Below are positions 37,962-45,111 of a stretch of 64,000 nucleotides of DNA, in pieces (positions within the stretch are counted from its first letter, which is position 1; each line of letters starts with the position of its first letter). The translations under genes and the position numbers were made by a program. The notes beneath the pieces are model-generated. The model was not told where the DNA came from and did not search any database. It saw nothing but the letters and a program-made list of their open reading frames with translations. Location: assembly GCF_015097055.1 (NCBI RefSeq), contig NZ_AP023366.1, positions 2,250,001 through 2,314,000 on the forward strand. The letters are read 5' to 3'. The DNA is from Effusibacillus dendaii (lineage in GTDB: Bacteria; Bacillota; Bacilli; Tumebacillales; Effusibacillaceae).

Positions 37962-38195
37962 CCTGATTTCCTCCTCTCTAAAGAAAACTTGGCTTCGCCA
38001 ATCTAAGCACAGGCGAGAGCCTAGGCTGTCTTGCGCATGGATGCGCTGATACCGACGTGCGACGACCATGGACGGTCTAGTGTCGACGATGCAACATGGA
38101 CGTTGCGTTTTCGTCGACCGACAAGGATGTCGCGCTTTGAGTCGGCCTTCCTCTATGTCGATAGGGAAAAATTTATAAATACCTATCAAAAAAAC

Positions 38196-38212
38196 TGACG
38201 AATCATGTCGAA
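38196..38212 (+). promoter_or_regulatory. Tandem Spo0A-box-like sequences upstream of the sigma gene
   Basis: TGACGAA (38196-38202, 6/7) and TGTCGAA (38206-38212, 7/7 to the 0A-box core) lie 10 bp apart, about 30 bp upstream of a minus-strand TATAAA (38172-38177). The arrangement would suit Spo0A control of the sigma factor transcript. No good -35 is seen. Confidence 0.4.
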
Positions 38213-38312
38213 TTCACATTACTTTTAATGTACATGCAGATATGGCAAGGGAAACAGGTGCGAAAAGACTGGATTCAGCAAAATCCATAGGACTTTTGAT
38301 TTATTTTTTTAT

Positions 38313-38332
38313 AGGTCTAAAGACCTTTTTTT
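38313..38332 (+). terminator. Plus-strand intrinsic terminator with no plus-strand ORF before it
   Basis: AGGTC (38313-38317), loop TAAA, GACCT (38322-38326), then TTTTTTT. It points away from every annotated gene nearby, so it implies a plus-strand non-coding transcript. Confidence 0.65.
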
Positions 38333-38341
38333 GACTGCAAT

Positions 38342-38370
38342 AAAAAAGATCGCCCATAAAAATGGCGATC
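38342..38370 (-). terminator. Intrinsic terminator of rplY/ctc
   Basis: GATCGCC (38348-38354) pairs with GGCGATC (38364-38370), followed on minus by TTTTTT. Confidence 0.87.
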
Positions 38371-38407
38371 TCATCGTATTCCTTTATGTTAAACTCCTAA
38401 ATTCAGT

Positions 38408-39058
38408 TTACTCGTGAGCCCCTGGAATTTCATGTGCCCCTACCCCTTGTCCTTCTGTATCATGCACAAGTTCCGGCTCCTTTGGAACAATTTCTGTATC
38501 AGGCTCTGCATTGTCCGCCGGAATGACTCCCACCACAACCTCTTCCAGATCCGAAATCAGCTTGCTGCCGGACGGAATCGGCAAGTCCCTGACACGCAGG
38601 TTGTCGCCGGCATGCATCCAAGAAATATCGACCAGAATTTGATCCGGGATGTCCATCGGACGGGTGCGCAGAATCACTTCCCGCATCTGCTGTTGGATTA
38701 TAGCGTCCCTTTTTTCCACTTCCTCAAGGCCATTTAAGTAAATCGGAACTTCCACATCAATCATTTGATCCATGGAAACGGCATACAAATCAATATGTAG
38801 TACTTTCCGGTTAATGGGTTCTCTTTCCATGTGTCGGATCATAGCATGAACCGTTTCGCCGGAAAGATTCAGTTCGACAAGTCCGTGACCTTTGCGAGCC
38901 ACAATTTTTTTTAGCGATTCCGGATGAATGACAATAGGTGTAGATGTGATAGTGGGTCCGTATAAAATACCCGGCACGCCGCCCTCCCGTCTGATCCGAT
39001 TGCGCTCGCATTTCGTTAATTTGGTACGGAGACCAGCTTCAATGGCCAGTTGTTCCAC
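38408..39058 (-). CDS. rplY: 50S ribosomal protein L25, Ctc form
   Basis: Binds 5S rRNA; in B. subtilis Ctc is the general-stress version. The 216-aa protein has the L25 beta-barrel (about 1-95: RREGGVPGILYGP, HAMIRHMEREPINRKVLHIDLYAV) and the C-terminal TL5/Ctc domain (IYLNGLEEVEKRDAII... GDNLRVRDLPIPSGSKL), ending in an acidic tail. It starts at GTG with GGAGGGG upstream. It lies next to prs as in B. subtilis, with the prs terminator between. Confidence 0.95.
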   Translation of the reverse strand: MEQLAIEAGLRTKLTKCERNRIRREGGVPGILYGPTITSTPIVIHPESLKKIVARKGHGLVELNLSGETVHAMIRHMEREPINRKVLHIDLYAVSMDQMIDVEVPIYLNGLEEVEKRDAIIQQQMREVILRTRPMDIPDQILVDISWMHAGDNLRVRDLPIPSGSKLISDLEEVVVGVIPADNAEPDTEIVPKEPELVHDTEGQGVGAHEIPGAHE

Positions 39059-39180
39059 TACAACCCCTCCAATACGGTGGTAAAGGGACTCATCCCTTCA
39101 CCAACTGTTTTTATCTATAAGAGGATTCCCATTAAACGGAAGATTCAAACCCTGCTTCGAAGTTGTACCTTCCGATAGTG

Positions 39181-39215
39181 AAAAAAGAAGCACACCGGCA
39201 ACGATCCACCGGTGT
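39181..39215 (-). terminator. Intrinsic terminator of prs
   Basis: ACACCGG (39192-39198) pairs with CCGGTGT (39209-39215), followed on minus by GCTTCTTTTTT. Confidence 0.8.
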
Positions 39216-39229
39216 ACCTCATCAGTTGT

Positions 39230-40174
39230 TTATTCGAACAAGAACGATACCGACTCTTCATTATGAATCCGCAAAATGGCATCCGCGATCAATTTTGCCA
39301 CGGACAGCGTCACAATCTTGGGATTCATTTTTTCTTCGGTCAAAGCAATCGTGTTGGTAACGACTACTTCCTTCAGAATAGAGTCGTTCAATCGCTGTAT
39401 GGCAGGTCCGGAAAAAACGGGATGCGTACAGCACGCGTATACTTCCCGCGCCCCTAGCTCCAACAGCGCCTTAGCACCATGTGTGATCGTACCGGCTGTG
39501 TCAATAATGTCGTCAATCATAATCGCCGTCTTTCCATCAATATTGCCAATTACGTTCATAACTTCCGCAACATTCGGTTCCGGTCTCCGTTTGTCAATAA
39601 TAGCAATCGGCGCTCCTAACCGTTCCGCCATTCCGCGGGCACGGGTCACGCCCCCCATGTCAGGCGAGACAACCACAACGTCTTTCAGGTTCTTGTCCCT
39701 AAAATATTCAGCCAAAATCGGTTCTGCATACAAATGATCGACCGGAATATCAAAAAAGCCCTGTATTTGACCCGCATGCAAGTCCATTGTTACGACACGC
39801 GTAGCCCCTGCAGTTTCCACCAGATTGGCCACCAGCTTGGCCGTGATCGGATCACGTGCACGGGCTTTCCGATCTTGTCTCGCATACCCGTAATAAGGAA
39901 TCACCACATTTATGCTGCTTGCGGAGGCACGTTTTAAAGCGTCCACCATAATCAACAATTCCATCAGGTGCTCATTGGCCGGAGCGGATGTGGGCTGAAT
40001 GACAAAAATGTCACAACCGCGAACACTTTCTTCCAACTTGATGCGAACTTCTCCATCGGAAAATCGAGTGACATGAGAAACACCAAGATCGATTCCAAGA
40101 TGTTGAACGATCTCTTTGGCTAAATCAGGATTTGCATTACAGGTGAATACTTTCAGTTTTTTATCCTTGTACAC
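39230..40174 (-). CDS. prs: Ribose-phosphate pyrophosphokinase
   Basis: Makes PRPP from ribose 5-phosphate and ATP for purine, pyrimidine, NAD, His and Trp synthesis. The 314-aa class I enzyme shows [39 protein letters not shown], the flexible [13 protein letters not shown] segment and the PRPP loop [13 protein letters not shown] (about 221-233). It starts 2 bases after the glmU stop, so glmU-prs is one operon, as in B. subtilis. Confidence 0.98.
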   Translation of the reverse strand: MYKDKKLKVFTCNANPDLAKEIVQHLGIDLGVSHVTRFSDGEVRIKLEESVRGCDIFVIQPTSAPANEHLMELLIMVDALKRASASSINVVIPYYGYARQDRKARARDPITAKLVANLVETAGATRVVTMDLHAGQIQGFFDIPVDHLYAEPILAEYFRDKNLKDVVVVSPDMGGVTRARGMAERLGAPIAIIDKRRPEPNVAEVMNVIGNIDGKTAIMIDDIIDTAGTITHGAKALLELGAREVYACCTHPVFSGPAIQRLNDSILKEVVVTNTIALTEEKMNPKIVTLSVAKLIADAILRIHNEESVSFLFE

Positions 40175-40176
40175 GT

Positions 40177-41574
40177 TTACCCCTCACTTTTTGGGCTGCG
40201 ATCACGCAATCGGGCCTCTAATTTTGCCTTGTATCCTTCCTTGATAACCTGGCGTTCACGCGCTACAGCAAGCGCCCCGTCAGGAACGTTATGCGTAATG
40301 GTAGAACCGGCTGCGATATACGTATCCTTCCCTACCGTGACAGGCGCCACCAAATTGGAGTTGCAACCAACAAAACTATTCTCTCCCACAATGGTTCGAT
40401 ATTTCTTCGTTCCGTCAAAATTAACGGTAATCGTCCCACAGCCAATATTTGTTCCCGCGCCAATATCCGCATCCCCGATATAGGAAAGGTGCGGGATTTT
40501 GGTTCCAGCGCCGATAACCGAATTTTTGATCTCTACAAAATCGCCGATCTTCACCTGATCCGCTACCTGCGAACCAGGTCGCACATATGCAAACGGACCG
40601 ATCTGAACGCCGGATCCGAAATTTGATTCGAGCAAAACAGATTGAGTGACAGTGCTGTTACTTCCAATCGAACTGTTATGAATTTGAGTATTCGGACCAA
40701 TCGTACAGGCGTCCCCTATTTCAGTCAATCCGGTTATCAGAGTACCCGGCAGAATCGTGGTATCAGGGCCGATTTGGACATCCGCATCAATAAAAGTAGT
40801 TGCCGGATCCATCAGGGTTACACCGTTTCTCATATGCTTCAGTCGAATCTGCTGCCGTAAAATTTGTTCAACGGATGCTAACTGCACCCGATCGTTAATA
40901 TTTAAAATTTCATCAGAATCAGATACAGCAAATGCAGCAATTCGTTTGCCGCCCCGCCGCATAATATCCAAGCAGTCTGTCAGATAGTATTCGCCTTGCG
41001 CGTTGTCGCTTGTAAGACTTGAAAGCGCCTGCAATAAGTCGGGCGTATTGAAACAATAGGTTCCCGAATTGATTTCCCTTACCTGTTTTTCATCAGCGGA
41101 GGCGTCCTTTTCTTCCACGATGCGCAGTACCGATCCGTCTTGTCCCCGGATAATCCGTCCGTAGCCATACGGATTTTCCACGATCCCGGTCATGACAGTA
41201 GCGGACGCATTTTGTTGCTTGTGCAGCTCAATTAATTGTTGAACAGTTTCAGAAGTAATGAGAGGAGTATCGCCGTTGCAAACAATCGTTATCCCCTCTT
41301 GGTTTGTCAGCAATGGATTTACCTGCATCACCGCATGGCCGGTGCCCAATTGCTCCTTTTGCCAGACAAACTCCACTTCACCCGCAAGTTCTGTTTGAAC
41401 CTGTTCTCCTAAACTTCCGATTACTACAATGCGGCGTTCAATTCCGGCCGCCTGAAGCGCATCCAGTATATGGCGAATCATCGGTTTGCCGCATACCGGG
41501 TGTAAAACCTTGTGACGTCTGGATTTCATACGCGTTCCTTGTCCGGCTGCCAATACAACGGCATTGATCGACAT
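40177..41574 (-). CDS. glmU: Bifunctional UDP-N-acetylglucosamine pyrophosphorylase/glucosamine-1-phosphate N-acetyltransferase
   Basis: Last two steps to UDP-GlcNAc. The 465-aa protein has an N-terminal nucleotidyltransferase ([27 protein letters not shown], about 6-32) and a C-terminal left-handed beta-helix of hexapeptide repeats (about 255-440: [37 protein letters not shown]). The ATG follows GGAGG. It is preceded by the spoVG terminator (41631-41664). Confidence 0.97.
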   Translation of the reverse strand: MSINAVVLAAGQGTRMKSRRHKVLHPVCGKPMIRHILDALQAAGIERRIVVIGSLGEQVQTELAGEVEFVWQKEQLGTGHAVMQVNPLLTNQEGITIVCNGDTPLITSETVQQLIELHKQQNASATVMTGIVENPYGYGRIIRGQDGSVLRIVEEKDASADEKQVREINSGTYCFNTPDLLQALSSLTSDNAQGEYYLTDCLDIMRRGGKRIAAFAVSDSDEILNINDRVQLASVEQILRQQIRLKHMRNGVTLMDPATTFIDADVQIGPDTTILPGTLITGLTEIGDACTIGPNTQIHNSSIGSNSTVTQSVLLESNFGSGVQIGPFAYVRPGSQVADQVKIGDFVEIKNSVIGAGTKIPHLSYIGDADIGAGTNIGCGTITVNFDGTKKYRTIVGENSFVGCNSNLVAPVTVGKDTYIAAGSTITHNVPDGALAVARERQVIKEGYKAKLEARLRDRSPKSEG

Positions 41575-41630
41575 GTTTTAAAATTCCTCCGTCTCCCAGC
41601 AATAAAATCCACCCATCATTGTATCGTAAT

Positions 41631-41664
41631 ACAAAATATCCCGCAAGAAAACTTCTTGCGGGAT
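41631..41664 (-). terminator. Intrinsic terminator of spoVG
   Basis: A perfect 12-bp stem ATCCCGCAAGAA/TTCTTGCGGGAT with a 3-base loop (41638-41664), followed on minus by ATTTTGT. Confidence 0.88.
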
Positions 41665-41695
41665 TCGGCATCCGTTCTGCTTATGAAATTTAATG

Positions 41696-41986
41696 CTATG
41701 CTCCTTCAAGGACATCGGTGGGTTGAACATCATCTTCGGCCCGATTGTAAACATCCAAAACAGCCGTTTGAATCTTTTTACGCGTTTCAGAGGAAATGGG
41801 ATGAGCAATGTCACGAAATTCCCCATCCGGTGTTCGCTTGCTCGGCATTGCTACGAACATTCCGTTATTTCCGTCAATTATGCGGATGTCATGAATGACA
41901 AATTCGTGGTCGATTGTAATCGACGCAATCGCCTTCATCCGCCCTTCCGTATTTACTTTCCTTAAACGAACATCAGTGATTTGCAC
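41696..41986 (-). CDS. spoVG: Septation/regulatory protein SpoVG
   Basis: Small nucleic-acid-binding regulator, affecting asymmetric septation in Bacillus and virulence genes in other Firmicutes. The 96-aa protein starts [37 protein letters not shown] and has the conserved [18 protein letters not shown]. The C-terminal tail is short and acidic. Monocistronic between terminators. In B. subtilis it has a sigma-H promoter; I did not find a convincing sigma-H match upstream. Confidence 0.97.
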   Translation of the reverse strand: MQITDVRLRKVNTEGRMKAIASITIDHEFVIHDIRIIDGNNGMFVAMPSKRTPDGEFRDIAHPISSETRKKIQTAVLDVYNRAEDDVQPTDVLEGA

Positions 41987-42116
41987 CCTTTGGCAACCCC
42001 TTTCTTGATGTAACTGGCCCCCCCTTGTCCATTAAGTTCGATCATTCTTGTAAATTTTCCTTCCTAGATTATCAATTCTGATAATAAAAATTTTGCGACA
42101 TAAATCGATTTTAAAT

Positions 42117-42152
42117 GACAAAAGAGTGTACGGCCTTGCTGACCGCACACTC
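42117..42152 (-). terminator. Intrinsic terminator of ridA
   Basis: GAGTGTACGG (42124-42133) pairs with CCGCACACTC (42143-42152) with one mismatch, followed on minus by TTTTG. Confidence 0.78.
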
Positions 42153-42169
42153 CTCTGATCAATACGAAG

Positions 42170-42550
42170 CTATTCCTTTACGGCAATTAAATCAATCTCA
42201 ATTCCTACATCACGCGGCAGCCGAGCCACTTGTACTGTTGATCGAGCAGGCGGTTTCTCGGAAAAATATTGTGCATAGACCTCATTTACTTTCGCAAAAT
42301 CGTTCATATCAGCCACAAAAACGGTTGCTTTTACTACATTTTTGAAAGTCATACCGGCCTCTTGCAGAACGGCTTGCAGATTTTTAAACACCTGGTGCGT
42401 CTGTGTCTGAATATCTCCCGTTACCAGTTGTCCATCCGGCGTCAATGGGATTTGACCGGATGTGAACAGCATATTGCCAGTTAAAACCGCTTGTGAATAA
42501 GGGCCTATTGCGGCTGGCGCCTGAGATGTTGATACGATTTTTCTATCCAT
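42170..42550 (-). CDS. ridA: 2-iminobutanoate/2-iminopropanoate deaminase RidA (YabJ)
   Basis: Hydrolyses reactive enamine/imine intermediates made by PLP enzymes. The 126-aa YjgF/UK114 fold has [26 protein letters not shown] at the N-terminus, and the imine-binding arginine in [22 protein letters not shown] (about 103). It lies 24 bases after purR, the same pair as in B. subtilis, where yabJ is reported to influence purine gene repression. Confidence 0.96.
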   Translation of the reverse strand: MDRKIVSTSQAPAAIGPYSQAVLTGNMLFTSGQIPLTPDGQLVTGDIQTQTHQVFKNLQAVLQEAGMTFKNVVKATVFVADMNDFAKVNEVYAQYFSEKPPARSTVQVARLPRDVGIEIDLIAVKE

Positions 42551-42574
42551 CAGCTTTCCTCCTTAGACCTGGCG

Positions 42575-43381
42575 TTACTTGGTAATATTTGAAGGAACTA
42601 CACGAATTTCTTTGCTCACCTCGTCAACCTCTGCCAGAGTGAGCAGTGAAACATAGTCTTTAAGCATTTTTTCAGCGGGTTCGGAAGTCGCCATGAAAAC
42701 TCCAACCCCTACCACATCCGCGCGAAATTCTTTCATCATGTCGATCATCGCTTTGGCCGTTCCGCCCGCTTTCATAAAATCATCCACGATCAACACGCGC
42801 GACTGTTCTGGCAGCGATCGCCTCGACAGAGACATTGTCTGGATTCTTTTGGAACCGGACACATAGTTAATCGAAACAGCGGACCCTTCTGTCACCCGAT
42901 GATCCCGCCGCACGACCACCGTCGGAACATGCAAATATCTGGCTGTCGAAATAGCTAATGGAATCCCTTTTGTTTCGACTGTCAACACATACTGGACGGC
43001 TGATGCAGAGAAAAGGTCGGCAAATATTTTCCCCGCCCGGTCCAGTACATCAGGACGCCCCAGTACGTCACTTATGTACAGATAACCTCCCGGCAGAATC
43101 CGGTCCGGGTCTGTCAGCAGCCGACTCATCTCCATCAAAAAATCGGCCGACTGCTGTTTCGGCATGCCTGGCACATACTTCACCCCGCCAGCAGCCCCTG
43201 CTTGTGTCTCCAGCGACCCGGAACCTTCCTTCAGCAGGACATCCCGAATGATCGCCAAATCCTCTGAAAGCGATGATTTGGCCGATTCCAGTTTTTCGGC
43301 CATTTCGGTCAGGGAAAGCAAACGATGTGGCTGCTCCAACAGCGTTTTTGTTAAACGGACAATGCGTTCACTTCTTCGCAA
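42575..43381 (-). CDS. purR: Pur operon repressor PurR
   Basis: Represses purine synthesis genes; PRPP relieves DNA binding. The 268-aa protein has an N-terminal winged helix (LRRSERIVRLTKTLLEQPHRLLSLTEMAEKL, SAKSSLSEDLAII) and a C-terminal PRT-fold domain with the PRPP motif VLIVDDFMKAGGTAKAM (about 202-218). I choose the TTG at 43381 because GGGGAGG lies 8 bases upstream and the product then aligns with B. subtilis PurR; the longer frame adds 15 hydrophobic residues. Confidence 0.94.
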   Translation of the reverse strand: MRRSERIVRLTKTLLEQPHRLLSLTEMAEKLESAKSSLSEDLAIIRDVLLKEGSGSLETQAGAAGGVKYVPGMPKQQSADFLMEMSRLLTDPDRILPGGYLYISDVLGRPDVLDRAGKIFADLFSASAVQYVLTVETKGIPLAISTARYLHVPTVVVRRDHRVTEGSAVSINYVSGSKRIQTMSLSRRSLPEQSRVLIVDDFMKAGGTAKAMIDMMKEFRADVVGVGVFMATSEPAEKMLKDYVSLLTLAEVDEVSKEIRVVPSNITK

Positions 43382-43430
43382 GCAACCTGCCTCCCCGAAA
43401 AACACGAACAATATATTTCGAATCATATCA

Positions 43431-44147
43431 TTATTTTCGTATCGCCGGCAAGTTTTGTCCTAATATTTTTTGCGCCCATATCAAATCGGCCGGACGATCC
43501 ACATCATTCGCGATTTCAGGAAAAGGCGAGACCACCGCTCTCGCATGGATATGAAACTGTTTGCGAATTCTGGTTTCCAATGACCGAATGGTCAGCACGC
43601 CGATCATTTTGGTCAAAATCAACCGCAAAACAAAACTAAACCCTAATTCAGCCGATAAAGCAATCGGGCTTTTACGGGCCTCCAATATTTTCTCAATTCG
43701 ATCCAATAAAGGTATCAAGCTCGCTGGTCGCACCAAAAACAAATTTCCGCCAGTGAACGTCCCTTCTTTCAATTTCACGAATGTGCGTTGGATGCCGGGA
43801 AACCGATTCTTGTGAACTTGTTCTTCCACGATCGGATAATAAAAATCGGCATCCTGTTTACAGCGGCTTAAAAAATCGGCCACCGCTTCCGGCGTCAAAA
43901 AGGGAATATCACAGGTCACGATCAGCATATATTCATTTTCGTTCTTTGCCTGCTTCAGGGCGTATGAAAGACTGTCAATTAAATTTTCTTGATCGGATAT
44001 AACGATCACCTGATCGATTTCGGGAGTCGCCGCCAGCGCATCAGCCACATAATCGACCATTCGCTTTCCATGAATGGTTGCGAGTGCTTTTTGCCCTTCC
44101 GGCGTAAATTCTCCTTTTTTCCCACCTGCGACAATACAAGCGAGCAT
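43431..44147 (-). CDS. MobA-like NTP transferase family protein
   Basis: A 238-aa protein with the nucleotidyltransferase start MLACIVAGGKKGEF and a metal-binding LIVTCDIPFLTPEAV (about 78-92), the pattern of MobA/CobY/IspD-like enzymes that load a nucleotide on a phosphorylated cofactor or sugar. The target is unknown. It lies 24 bases downstream of ispE and 49 bases upstream of purR, and has no counterpart there in B. subtilis. The ATG at 44147 is preferred over a GTG 9 bases earlier. Confidence 0.85.
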   Translation of the reverse strand: MLACIVAGGKKGEFTPEGQKALATIHGKRMVDYVADALAATPEIDQVIVISDQENLIDSLSYALKQAKNENEYMLIVTCDIPFLTPEAVADFLSRCKQDADFYYPIVEEQVHKNRFPGIQRTFVKLKEGTFTGGNLFLVRPASLIPLLDRIEKILEARKSPIALSAELGFSFVLRLILTKMIGVLTIRSLETRIRKQFHIHARAVVSPFPEIANDVDRPADLIWAQKILGQNLPAIRK

Positions 44148-44180
44148 ACGATCCACCTTCCTCCAAATCAGGCCATCCTA

Positions 44181-45029
44181 TTAGAGAAATCGAGTGAGAT
44201 ACACTTCCCGGGAAAACCCCCGCAGCGCGTTATATATCCGCTGTGCTTTTGATTCCCGGTCTGCAATTCCGTATACGGTCGGTCCAGATCCCGACATCAG
44301 GGCACCCATCGCACCAAACCGAATCATACTCTGCTTTAGTTTTTCCAAATCGGGATACATTTGAAACGTTACACTTTCAAGAACATTCCCTAAATGACTC
44401 ACAATCGCTTCCGGGTTCCCCTCCGCTAATGATCGGATCATCCCTTTCGTATCCGGGTGTGTCTTGATTTCCTGAACACGCAAATTCCCATATACATCTG
44501 CCGTCGATACGGAAAATGAGGGTTTTACCAACACCACCCATAGCGGACAAGCGACTGCCAGCCGTTCAATTTGTTCGCCGCGCCCTTTCGCAATGGCTGT
44601 TCCGCCATACACACAGAACGGTACATCGGACCCTAATTCCGCACCTAACTTTGCCAAATCATGCAAACTGAGGCCTAAATTCCACAATCGATTCAATCCG
44701 CGGAGTGTAGCGGCCCCGTCACTGGAGCCTCCTGCCAAACCGGCAGCGACCGGAATCTGTTTGTCAATTTTAATATGAACCCCTTTTCGAATCTGATATC
44801 GACTTTTAAGTAAGGCGGCCGCCTGATAGGCAAGATTCCGTTCGTCGAGCGGAACGTAAGGAACATTACAGGATAACGTAATCTGATCGTCTCCCCGTTC
44901 ATCAAACAGCAGGTGGTCTGACAAGTCGACCGACTGCATGACCATTTCCACCTCGTGGTACCCATCCGGCCGCTTGTACAGAACATCCAACGTCAGATTG
45001 ATTTTCGCTTTCGCCTTTTCGCCAACCAT
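44181..45029 (-). CDS. ispE: 4-diphosphocytidyl-2-C-methyl-D-erythritol kinase
   Basis: Fourth step of the MEP isoprenoid pathway. The 282-aa GHMP kinase starts [27 protein letters not shown]. It has the ATP-binding [17 protein letters not shown] (about 92-108) and the C-terminal [13 protein letters not shown] (about 245-257). In B. subtilis ispE lies between sspF/veg and purR; here cyanophycin genes separate it from sspF. A hairpin at 45070-45103 separates it from cphA. Confidence 0.96.
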   Translation of the reverse strand: MVGEKAKAKINLTLDVLYKRPDGYHEVEMVMQSVDLSDHLLFDERGDDQITLSCNVPYVPLDERNLAYQAAALLKSRYQIRKGVHIKIDKQIPVAAGLAGGSSDGAATLRGLNRLWNLGLSLHDLAKLGAELGSDVPFCVYGGTAIAKGRGEQIERLAVACPLWVVLVKPSFSVSTADVYGNLRVQEIKTHPDTKGMIRSLAEGNPEAIVSHLGNVLESVTFQMYPDLEKLKQSMIRFGAMGALMSGSGPTVYGIADRESKAQRIYNALRGFSREVYLTRFL

Positions 45030-45069
45030 CTTTCCACCGCCTGCAACTCTTACTTTCTTTTCATCATAA

Positions 45070-45103
45070 ACAAAGAACCATCCTTACTCAAGGAAGGATG
45101 GTT
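45070..45103 (-). terminator. Intrinsic terminator of the cphB-cphA operon
   Basis: AACCATCCTT (45077-45086) pairs with AAGGATGGTT (45094-45103), followed on minus by CTTTGTTT. Confidence 0.72.
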
Positions 45104-45111
45104 TCAGCCAA

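Larger units (their letters stand above)
38033..38332 (+). ncRNA. Candidate CsrB-like RNA: four hairpins with ANGGAN hexaloops
   Basis: On plus: GCGC-AUGGAU-GCGC (38033-38046), GACC-AUGGAC-GGUC (38064-38077), GCAAC-AUGGAC-GUUGC (38091-38106) and CGAC-AAGGAU-GUCG (38119-38132). An 8-bp outer stem (38082-38089 with 38111-38118) encloses the third. The loops are alike while the stems differ with compensating changes, which points to selection on RNA. ANGGA in a loop is the CsrA/RsmA site, and the fourth hairpin contains ACAAGGAUGU, the core of the CsrA SELEX consensus. A plus-strand terminator sits at 38313-38332. The promoter is uncertain (weak TTGGCT-16-TTAAAT at 37924-37951). It could instead be the sigma gene's leader on minus. 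Confidence 0.5.

Noticed and set aside
37962-38189. 76-residue N-terminal extension of the sigma factor
   Set aside because: It encodes the structured hairpin region, has unlikely composition (many Arg and Cys), and a strong ribosome-binding site precedes the ATG at 37961.
41987-42116. Sigma-H promoter for spoVG
   Set aside because: An AGGA and a GAAT element occur, but only about 11 bases apart, which does not fit sigma-H spacing.
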